The notes under the pieces: model-generated | Told to the model about the DNA's origin: nothing | What the model saw: the letters and a program-made list of their open reading frames with translations, nothing else | Database searches by the model: none | Position numbers and translations under genes: made by a program | Shown: positions 6,668-12,559 of the stretch, piece by piece | Numbering within the stretch: the first letter of the stretch is position 1 | Layout: each line of letters begins with the position of its first letter | Origin: Bacillota bacterium | Lineage (GTDB): Bacteria > Bacillota > Clostridia > Peptostreptococcales > Thermotaleaceae | Length of the DNA stretch: 13,025 bases | Reading direction: 5' to 3' | NCBI GenBank assembly: GCA_023623095.1 | Contig: JAMNXX010000266.1 | Span: 1-13,025 of the forward strand

Positions 6668-8251
6668 GTGAATTTTTATGAACAGCTATTCCAGAAGAAA
6701 CCGAAAGAAAAAATCCCTGTTGAAAAAGAAATTGATGCCAATTTAGAAACGATCAAGGAAGAACTTTCTTTTTGTGATGATGTGGTTTACCGGGAGTTTA
6801 AAATAGGGCAGAAGCAAGAAATGAAGGCAGCATTGATCTATACAGAAGGGCTTGCGAATAAGACAATGCTCGATGAGTCGATCCTGGAAGATCTGATGTA
6901 TTTTACTCGCATGGCAAATATGGATCCCAATGTGCTCAAGAAGAAGATCCATGAGGCCATTTTAGACGGGTCGATTTCCGTGGCTAATGTAAGGGAAAGC
7001 GATGATTTGGATGAAGCCATTGATGCCGTTCTGATAGGAGATTCTATACTGCTATTCGATCAATGGGATAAGATCCTGATCTTCGATGCAAAAGGATGGC
7101 CGATGCGCAGTGTAGGAGAACCGGAAATGGAAATGGTCATCCGGGGTCCTGGAGATGGGTTTAATGAAACGCTGCGAGTCAATACGGCACTGGTACGGAG
7201 AAGAATACGGGATCCAAAGTTTAAAATCAAGCAAATGCAGATAGGGAAGCGTTCTAAGACAGATATTGCTGTTTTATATATCGAAGGAATTACAAATAAG
7301 GAAATTTTAAAGATGGTAAAAGAAAGGCTGGATCAGATTCAAATTGATGCCGTCTTAGGAAGCAGTTATATTGAGCAATTGATTGAGGATGAATGGCGCT
7401 CTCCCTTTCCGCAGATTCAAAACACGCAAAGACCGGATGTCGTCGCTGCTGCACTCTATGAAGGCAGGGTTGCCATTATTATCGATAATACGCCTTATGC
7501 ATTGATTGCGCCTGCTACGGTTGCTACATTTATACAGTCGCCGGAGGATCATTATGAAAGATTTTTCATCGCTTCTGCCATCCGAATACTTCGAGTGCTT
7601 GCCTTATTGACCAATTTGTATTTGCCTTCGCTTTATATTGCGATTACTTCTTTTCATCCGGGAATCCTCCCAACCGATTTGCTCCTCTATATTGCAGGTA
7701 GCAGATTAAATGTACCTTTTCCGGTCGTCATCGAAGCATTTCTAATGGAAGCTTCTTTAGAACTGCTTCGGGAAGCCGGGGTTCGCCTTCCCGGCCCTAT
7801 CGGAGCTACCATTGGGATCGTGGGCGGTCTTGTATTGGGACAGGCTGCAGTCGAGGCGGGCATTGTGAGTCCGCTGATGGTGATTGTCGTTGCGCTGACG
7901 GCCATGGCTGCTTACTCTTCTCCGAGCTACAGCTTTGCAATCAGCTTTCGGATGCTCCGTTTTGTTTTGATGGCCGCTTCAGCATTTCTGGGACTGTACG
8001 GGCTCATATTGGCAACATTGATCATTCTAACTCACCTATGCAATCTAAAAAGCTTCGGGGTGCCTTATTTAAGCCCTCTTGTTGCCAGTGAGATGAAGTG
8101 GCAAGATTTTAAGGACTTTTTTATTCGAGTGCCTTTACATATGATGCGGCGAAGACCTCAATTTTTGCGTCCGGAAGATAGCATTCGGATGGGGAAAAAT
8201 CGCCCAAATAACGCTGTGAAAGGGGATGACACCGGTGGAAAAAAACAATGA
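6668..8251 (+). CDS. gerA: Spore germination protein, GerA family (receptor A subunit)
   Basis: The A subunit of a germinant receptor in the spore inner membrane, 527 aa, normal for the family. The N-terminal soluble region (1 to about 290) contains the landmarks RGPGDGFNETLRVNTALVRRRI (159-180), IGKRSKTDIAVLYIEGI and FPQIQNTQRPDVVAAALYEGRVAIIID. The C-terminal half holds about 4-6 membrane segments, with the signature VPFPVVIEAFLMEASLELLREAGVRLP and GLVLGQAAVEAGIVSPLMVIVVALTAMA. A charged tail follows. The GTG start at 6668 is supported by GGAGGG at 6652-6657, about 10 bases away, and no in-frame ATG lies nearby. The 3' end overlaps gerB by 17 bases. In Bacillus, receptors of this class respond to amino acids or sugars; the ligand here cannot be inferred. 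The label could equally be any paralogue name (gerKA, gerBA). Confidence 0.95.
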   Translation: MNFYEQLFQKKPKEKIPVEKEIDANLETIKEELSFCDDVVYREFKIGQKQEMKAALIYTEGLANKTMLDESILEDLMYFTRMANMDPNVLKKKIHEAILDGSISVANVRESDDLDEAIDAVLIGDSILLFDQWDKILIFDAKGWPMRSVGEPEMEMVIRGPGDGFNETLRVNTALVRRRIRDPKFKIKQMQIGKRSKTDIAVLYIEGITNKEILKMVKERLDQIQIDAVLGSSYIEQLIEDEWRSPFPQIQNTQRPDVVAAALYEGRVAIIIDNTPYALIAPATVATFIQSPEDHYERFFIASAIRILRVLALLTNLYLPSLYIAITSFHPGILPTDLLLYIAGSRLNVPFPVVIEAFLMEASLELLREAGVRLPGPIGATIGIVGGLVLGQAAVEAGIVSPLMVIVVALTAMAAYSSPSYSFAISFRMLRFVLMAASAFLGLYGLILATLIILTHLCNLKSFGVPYLSPLVASEMKWQDFKDFFIRVPLHMMRRRPQFLRPEDSIRMGKNRPNNAVKGDDTGGKKQ

Positions 8252-9344
8252 TCGCATTACAAGCTTTCAACTGATGATGATGCTGGTTGGCACGATCATT
8301 GGGGTTGGGGTTTTATCGCTGCCTCGGGAAAGCGCAAAAGCGGTAGGCCCGGATGGCTGGATATTGGCTATTATAGGGGGAATCCTTACTTTGATTCTGG
8401 CGGTATTGATGTCGCAAGTTGTTCAGCGTTTCCCTCAAAAAACATTTCAGGAAATCGTCAATAGTTTGGTGGGAAAGGTAATCGGAACGATCCTTGTCTT
8501 CGGTTTTGCGGTTTATCATATCATTTTTTCTGCCTTACAATGTCGAATTTTTGGAGAAATCTTAAAAGAATACCTTCTTCTCTATACACCGGTTGAAGTG
8601 CTGATCATCGTGATGTTGTTGACGACAGCGTATGCGGTCCGAAGCGGAGCAAAGACGATCGTCCGTTTGGCTCAGATTATCATACCTGTGATGATTCTGC
8701 TTTCAATCATATTGGTAGTGACGCTTATGCCTGGAGCGGATTATACCAATTTGATGCCTGTGCTCCGCACACCTCCTTTGAAGCTATTGCAGTCAATACC
8801 GGTTATTTTATTTAGTTTTCTTGGAGTCGAGATGATATTAGTCTTATCCCCTTTTATAACCGATGTTCAAAATGTTCCCAAAAGGGCTTCTTTATCGATA
8901 GGGATCGTGACGCTCATTTATGTCCTCATGATTGTGGCTACCACTGCGCGACTTGGAATCGTCGAGACCACGCATATTATATGGCCAGGATTAGAGGTTT
9001 TCAAGACGGTAGATGTGCCGGATATTTTTATAGAAAATATTGAAATTTATGCCTTAGGCGGGTGGGTTTATCAGGTTTTTCTAACTTTGGTAGCTAATGT
9101 TTTTGCCGCCAGCCTGATGCTGCAATACCTCTTTCGGGCAAAAAGCCATAAACCTTTCGTACTTCCTATCCTTCCTGTGGTTTACTTTGTTGCATTGATT
9201 CCTGATAATCTTGCAGAAATCAACGAGCTTCTGAATCTGCTTACACAGAGATTTGGAATCGTTTATTTTGCGATAGTGCCTGTTGTTCTTTGGGGGATTA
9301 GTTTGTTCAAAAAACAAAAAGGAAGTGGGAAAAGTGCATCGTAA
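8235..9344 (+). CDS. gerB: Spore germination permease-like protein, GerB family
   Basis: The B subunit of the germinant receptor, an APC-superfamily integral membrane protein of 369 aa with about ten hydrophobic segments. The first segment shows the family motif MLVGTIIGVGVLSLPRE, equivalent to the unwound substrate-binding helix of APC transporters; B subunits are thought to bind the germinant. An ATG at 8226 would give 372 aa, but AAAGGGG (8219-8225) sits directly against it, whereas the GTG at 8235 is 9 bases away, so GTG is chosen. It overlaps gerA by 17 bases and gerC by 11, so the three genes are translated as one coupled operon. Confidence 0.94.
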   Translation: MEKNNDRITSFQLMMMLVGTIIGVGVLSLPRESAKAVGPDGWILAIIGGILTLILAVLMSQVVQRFPQKTFQEIVNSLVGKVIGTILVFGFAVYHIIFSALQCRIFGEILKEYLLLYTPVEVLIIVMLLTTAYAVRSGAKTIVRLAQIIIPVMILLSIILVVTLMPGADYTNLMPVLRTPPLKLLQSIPVILFSFLGVEMILVLSPFITDVQNVPKRASLSIGIVTLIYVLMIVATTARLGIVETTHIIWPGLEVFKTVDVPDIFIENIEIYALGGWVYQVFLTLVANVFAASLMLQYLFRAKSHKPFVLPILPVVYFVALIPDNLAEINELLNLLTQRFGIVYFAIVPVVLWGISLFKKQKGSGKSAS

Positions 9345-10509
9345 AAAATTAAAAATTTTTTTATGGATACTTGTCGGGGTTTCTATCCTCACCGGCTGTT
9401 GGGATAAAGTGGAGATAGAGGACAGAGCCTTTATTGCATTGATCGGAGTCGACAAATTCCAAGCCGCATCCGGGGACAAACAGGCTGTATTTTCCTCGGA
9501 AGGAGATGGTTTCAATCAGGAAAATCGATATACCGTTTCCTATGCATACCCCAATACGGGGATGATCGCACAGAAAATAGAGGGAGAACCAAAATTTATC
9601 TTTGTATCTACAGGGGAAGATTTATTTAACATCCGCGAATCAACAAATACCCGGCTGGGCAAAGAACTATTCCTGCGGCATATGAAAGCGATCGTGATCG
9701 GGGAAGAACTTGCAAAAGATGAACAGCTATTCCGGGAACTGATGGATCGAATCGACAGAAGCCCTGAGATAGGCAGAAAGTTACACCTGATGGTTACCCC
9801 CGGTCTGGCAAAAGACGTTTTAGACACATCCACAAAAGACGAAGGGGTATTGGGGCTTTATATCCGGGATTTGATGCAGAGAGCAGGAAGGCGGGCGAGG
9901 ATTCCGGATGCGGATTTTGGGTATATTCTGCGCAGTTTGCATGAGAGCCAGACCGCAATCATTCCTCGCGTCATCTCTTCAAAAAATGAGTTCAAAGCAG
10001 CAGGATCAGGCGTGATTCGGGATTTTCGATTGGTGGGCTGGCTGGGGGAAATAGAAACGGAGGTATTGATGTTTATGATGGATAGAATAAAGGCCAGCAC
10101 GGTGGATGTAGAGATGGACAATTTGATTCTGCCCCTTTATGTAACGGAGTCAAAGGCAAAAATGAAAGCATTTGAAAAAGATGGGGAGATTATCGTACGA
10201 TTTGATCTCAAAATGGAAGCGGATCTAAAGCGGCATTTGTTTCAGCGGCTCGGAGAAACAGATGAAAGTGCTTATTACGAAAGGCTCCAAAAAGAAGCTT
10301 CCAAAATGCTGGAACATCAGATCGTTGCACTGTATAAAAAAATTCAGAAGAAATTCGGTGCGGATCTGCTGCAAGTAGGGGAGTATCTGCGCAAACATGA
10401 ACCGGATTTATGGGAAAAGGTAAAAAACGACTGGGATAATGTATATCGGACTACAAAGGTGGAGGCCGATGTAGATTTGAAAATCAGGCGTTTGGGCGTT
10501 ACCATGTGA
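9334..10509 (+). CDS. gerC: Germination lipoprotein, Ger(x)C family
   Basis: The lipoprotein C subunit of the receptor, 391 aa. After a basic start (HRKKLK) comes a hydrophobic stretch and the lipobox ILTGC with Cys22 as the lipid-modified residue, followed by WDKVEIEDRAFIALIGVDK, the usual Ger(x)C opening. The middle has the family block TRLGKELFLRHMKAIVIGEELAKD and the C-terminal domain ends with WEKVKNDWDNVYRTTKVEADVDLKIRRLG, typical of the family. The frame is open further upstream to 9283, but the GTG at 9334 has GGAAGTGGG just before it and yields a proper lipoprotein signal, so it is preferred. It overlaps the end of gerB by 11 bases. No terminator hairpin is seen before spoIIR, so read-through is possible. 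Confidence 0.94.
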   Translation: MHRKKLKIFLWILVGVSILTGCWDKVEIEDRAFIALIGVDKFQAASGDKQAVFSSEGDGFNQENRYTVSYAYPNTGMIAQKIEGEPKFIFVSTGEDLFNIRESTNTRLGKELFLRHMKAIVIGEELAKDEQLFRELMDRIDRSPEIGRKLHLMVTPGLAKDVLDTSTKDEGVLGLYIRDLMQRAGRRARIPDADFGYILRSLHESQTAIIPRVISSKNEFKAAGSGVIRDFRLVGWLGEIETEVLMFMMDRIKASTVDVEMDNLILPLYVTESKAKMKAFEKDGEIIVRFDLKMEADLKRHLFQRLGETDESAYYERLQKEASKMLEHQIVALYKKIQKKFGADLLQVGEYLRKHEPDLWEKVKNDWDNVYRTTKVEADVDLKIRRLGVTM

Positions 10510-10533
10510 TAAATAGAAAATTTGCGTAAAACG

Positions 10534-10563
10534 GTTTAAAAATTCCCTATTTTGTACATACTA
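10534..10563 (+). promoter_or_regulatory. SigF-type forespore promoter of spoIIR
   Basis: GTTTA (10534-10538) is a perfect SigF -35 (GywTA). After exactly 15 bp comes GTACATACTA (10554-10563), matching 5 of 7 defined positions of GgnrAnAnTw and containing a perfect CATACTA. The -10 ends 22 bases before the ATG. In Bacillus, spoIIR is an early SigF target, so the match has the expected identity. Confidence 0.65.
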
Positions 10564-10585
10564 GAAAAAGACGGGGGGAATAAAA

Positions 10586-11281
10586 ATGAAGAAATGGATT
10601 CAGAATCAAAATATACATAAAAATAAGGAACGATTAGCTGCGGGGATTCTATTGATCCTTTGTATGGTAGGACTGTTTTCCAGCATCAATCCGGGAACAA
10701 AACAAAGCGGCGAAAGCTATAAAGAGCAGCTTATCCGATTTCATGTGATCGCAAACAGCGACAGGCCGCAGGATCAGATCATCAAAGAAAAGGTGCGGGA
10801 TAGAATTATTGAAGAAATGAATCCTAAAATTGCCCGATCCAAAAGTTTAGAAGAAACCCGCAGCATTCTTCTCAACCATATCGATGAGATCCAACAAATT
10901 GCGAAAACGGAGCTTCAGAAGAATCACCGAGATGATCCGGTTACCGTTTCGCTAGGGGATTTCGATTTCCCCACCAAAACATATGGGGACATTACCCTTC
11001 CTGCCGGGAATTATGAAGCGCTTCGGGTTGTTATCGGTGAAGGAGAGGGCTCCAACTGGTGGTGCGTACTGTTTCCTCCTCTGTGTTTTATCGATATGGA
11101 GCAGGGACTGACATCGGAAAGAACCAAAAAGGAAATGATGAGCGTTCTCACAGAGGAAGAGTATAATCAAATTCGCACAGCCCGGAGCGAAGATGAAGTG
11201 CCTATCCGATTGAAATTTAAAGTGGTAGAACTGTACGAACAAGCAAAATCAAATGTCGGGAAATTTGTAGGAAGAAGATGA
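10586..11281 (+). CDS. spoIIR: Stage II sporulation protein R (intercompartmental signal for pro-SigE processing)
   Basis: Made in the forespore and exported to the intermembrane space, where it activates the protease SpoIIGA so that pro-SigE is cleaved in the mother cell. The 231-aa protein has a basic N-terminus and one hydrophobic segment (about 16-34), then the family blocks LIRFHVIANSDRPQDQ (49-64), DITLPAGNYEALRVVIGEGEG (135-155) and NWWCVLFPPLCFID (157-170), which are strongly conserved in SpoIIR. The ATG is supported by GGGGGG at 10573-10578. Transcription probably starts at the SigF-type box 10534-10563. The stop codon touches the first arm of the hairpin-rich region 11281-11594, so the mRNA 3' end would be highly folded. 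Confidence 0.96.
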   Translation: MKKWIQNQNIHKNKERLAAGILLILCMVGLFSSINPGTKQSGESYKEQLIRFHVIANSDRPQDQIIKEKVRDRIIEEMNPKIARSKSLEETRSILLNHIDEIQQIAKTELQKNHRDDPVTVSLGDFDFPTKTYGDITLPAGNYEALRVVIGEGEGSNWWCVLFPPLCFIDMEQGLTSERTKKEMMSVLTEEEYNQIRTARSEDEVPIRLKFKVVELYEQAKSNVGKFVGRR

Positions 11282-11372
11282 ACATCTACTGCTTTCCGTG
11301 AATCCTTGCTTACTTACGGATGACCGAAGGTCGCCTTCTACAAATGATGTTTTAGGTTGCTCCTGCAACTTA
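11281..11372 (+). repeat. Cluster of hairpins directly after spoIIR
   Basis: AACATC (11281-11286) pairs with GATGTT (11346-11351) and encloses two hairpins: TCCGT/ACGGA (11295-11299 with 11316-11320) and GACC-GAA-GGTC (11322-11332). A third hairpin follows, TAGGTTGC-TCCT-GCAACTTA (11353-11372). An outer arm holding two hairpins resembles the branched tip of the large element next to it. No coding frame is supported. Confidence 0.5.
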
Positions 11373-11379
11373 TAATCGC

Positions 11380-11594
11380 CGGATATATTCGTAAAGAACG
11401 CTCCGCCTGACAAGGAATTTGAGAAAACGAGTCCTTCAAATTTTGCTCAAAGTCTAACGCTCCTACAGGGCGTCCATGCCCTGGAGGTCGCTGAACGAAC
11501 GTCCTGTTCGTTCTACGACTTTGAGCAAAATTTTCAGGTCGTTTTCTTAGCAAATTCCTTGTAAAGGATTCGCTTTTCTTTACGAATATATCCG
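11380..11594 (+). repeat. Large nested inverted repeat with a branched tip (about 215 bp)
   Basis: The two halves pair in successive perfect arms: 19 bp (11380-11398 with 11576-11594), 11 bp (11411-11421 with 11551-11561), 9 bp (11422-11430 with 11539-11547), 3 bp (11433-11435 with 11536-11538) and 17 bp (11438-11454 with 11517-11533), about 59 pairs in all. The tip branches into two hairpins: CAGGGC-GTCCAT-GCCCTG (11466-11483) and GAACGAAC-GTCCT-GTTCGTTC (11493-11513). It holds no plausible gene. It may be a miniature inverted-repeat element, an intergenic repeat family member or a structured RNA. A further outer pair, CTTGCTT (11305-11311) with AAGCAAG (11607-11613), may widen it. Confidence 0.8.
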
Positions 11595-11637
11595 TTCATG
11601 CATTGCAAGCAAGTTTTTTCCTCAAGATATGAAAATT

Positions 11638-11681
11638 GTCGTCGATCTACAATGATGCAAAACCCCTTGGAGATCGACGAT
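11638..11681 (+). other. Stem-loop between the repeat element and the terminator
   Basis: TCGTCGATCT (11639-11648) pairs perfectly with AGATCGACGA (11671-11680); a G-T pair extends it by one. The 22-nt loop is A/C-rich. It is followed by TGGTTTAATTTTT, so it could be a weak first terminator or part of the folded 3' region of spoIIR. Confidence 0.5.
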
Positions 11682-11699
11682 GGTTTAATTTTTGAGCTC

Positions 11700-11724
11700 A
11701 AACGGGTGGTCTGCCCGTTTTTTT
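11700..11724 (+). terminator. Strong terminator upstream of sleB
   Basis: AAACGGG (11700-11706) pairs with CCCGTTT (11714-11720) around a 7-nt loop and runs into seven T residues. It ends transcription from spoIIR, or of an RNA from the structured region. Its left arm overlaps the palindrome TTTGAGCTCAAA (11691-11702). Confidence 0.9.
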
Positions 11725-11749
11725 ATGCGCAAAATCATTATCTATAACT

Positions 11750-11779
11750 GCATATTCTACACCAGGATGAGGGAAAATA
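11750..11779 (+). promoter_or_regulatory. SigF/SigG-type promoter of sleB-ypeB
   Basis: GCATA (11750-11754) is a perfect forespore -35. After 15 bp comes AGGGAAAATA (11770-11779), which fits the SigF -10 pattern GgnrAnAnTw at every defined position except the first. It lies just downstream of the terminator and 56 bases before the sleB ATG. Bacillus sleB is a SigG gene, and SigF and SigG sites overlap heavily. Confidence 0.65.
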
Positions 11780-11835
11780 AAGCTGTATGATTAAAGGATT
11801 CCAACGAATTCCTTGCAATCAAAGGAGGAAAAAAC

Positions 11836-12546
11836 ATGAGAAAAATTTTTTTGATTACTTGTGTGATACTGATAGCATTTTTCATGACAGCTACTTTTTA
11901 TATGAATCGATATTTCAATATCGCACTCGCCCAGGGAACGCTCTATTGGGGTTCTAGTGGAGATCAAGTCATACAGCTGCAGACAAAACTGAAAAATTGG
12001 GGCTATTATGACGGGCCTGTTGACGGGATTTTCGGAGGAAAAACCTTTCAGGCAGTGAAGGACTTCCAAAAAAAGCACGGATTGGCGGTTGACGGCGTTG
12101 TAGGACCCGCTACAGCTGAAAAATTGGGAATGCCTTACAAGAAAGCAGGAGGAGGCCAGCAAAATTACCAATCCAGCTCCAGGGGTTCATTTAGAGAAGA
12201 TGAGGTGACACTGTTGGCAAAGGCGATTACGGGAGAAGCCCGCGGAGAACCTTATATCGGACAGGTAGCAGTGGGGGCTGTTGTTTTAAATCGGGTAAAG
12301 AGCCCTTCTTTCCCAAATACGATAGCAGGCGTAATCTACCAGCCAGGCGCTTTTACGGCGGTATCGGATGGACAAATCAATTTGCCTCCGGACCCGAGCT
12401 GTCTAAAAGCAGCGCGGGATGCGCTAAATGGATGGGATCCGACGGGAGGTTGTCTCTATTATTGGAACCCCGCTACCGCGACAAGCAAGTGGATCTGGAC
12501 GAGAACGGTCGTAAGAAAAATCGGCAAACATTGGTTTGGAAACTAA
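11836..12546 (+). CDS. sleB: Spore cortex-lytic enzyme SleB
   Basis: A lytic transglycosylase acting on muramic-delta-lactam cortex peptidoglycan during germination; it is exported from the forespore and stored at the inner membrane and cortex. The 236-aa protein has an N-terminal signal or anchor segment (about 4-33, possible cleavage near ALAQG), a PG_binding_1 domain (about 38-97, with the VIQLQTKLKNWGYYDGPVDG type repeat), a Gly/Ser/Gln-rich linker (105-118) and a Hydrolase_2 domain (about 120-236). In that domain ITGEARGEP carries the expected catalytic Glu134, followed by VGAVVLNRVKSPSFPNTIAGVIYQ and the closing GCLYYWNP and KIGKHWFGN blocks. The ATG is supported by a strong GGAGG at 11824-11828. 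ypeB follows 13 bases after the stop, the usual pairing. Confidence 0.96.
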   Translation: MRKIFLITCVILIAFFMTATFYMNRYFNIALAQGTLYWGSSGDQVIQLQTKLKNWGYYDGPVDGIFGGKTFQAVKDFQKKHGLAVDGVVGPATAEKLGMPYKKAGGGQQNYQSSSRGSFREDEVTLLAKAITGEARGEPYIGQVAVGAVVLNRVKSPSFPNTIAGVIYQPGAFTAVSDGQINLPPDPSCLKAARDALNGWDPTGGCLYYWNPATATSKWIWTRTVVRKIGKHWFGN

Positions 12547-12559
12547 GGAGGTGAGCGAT

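Noticed and set aside
9283..9333. Upstream extension of gerC to a start at 9283
   Set aside because: The extension would overlap gerB by 62 bases and place 17 residues before the lipoprotein signal; the GTG at 9334 has a ribosome binding site and gives a standard lipobox at Cys22.
9081..9515. 144-codon - strand open frame across the gerB/gerC junction
   Set aside because: Both + strand genes here are clearly supported by family motifs; the antisense frame has low-complexity composition and no family features.
11452..11458. Integron attC-like site (GTCTAAC fits RYYYAAC)
   Set aside because: No matching GTTRRRY partner at the other end of the hairpin and no integrase or cassette structure; the seven-base match is easily accidental.
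11338..11553. 71-codon - strand frame inside the inverted repeat
   Set aside because: The stretch is dominated by hairpin arms, the peptide has no recognisable features, and repeats of this kind often contain accidental frames.
11380..11594. 6S RNA, SRP RNA or other housekeeping RNA
   Set aside because: Length and an internal bulge superficially suit 6S RNA, but the branched tip and long perfect arms do not, and no signature of SRP RNA, RNase P RNA or tmRNA was recognised.
11281..11620. CRISPR array
   Set aside because: The repeats are inverted and nested, not regularly spaced direct repeats, and no cas gene is present.
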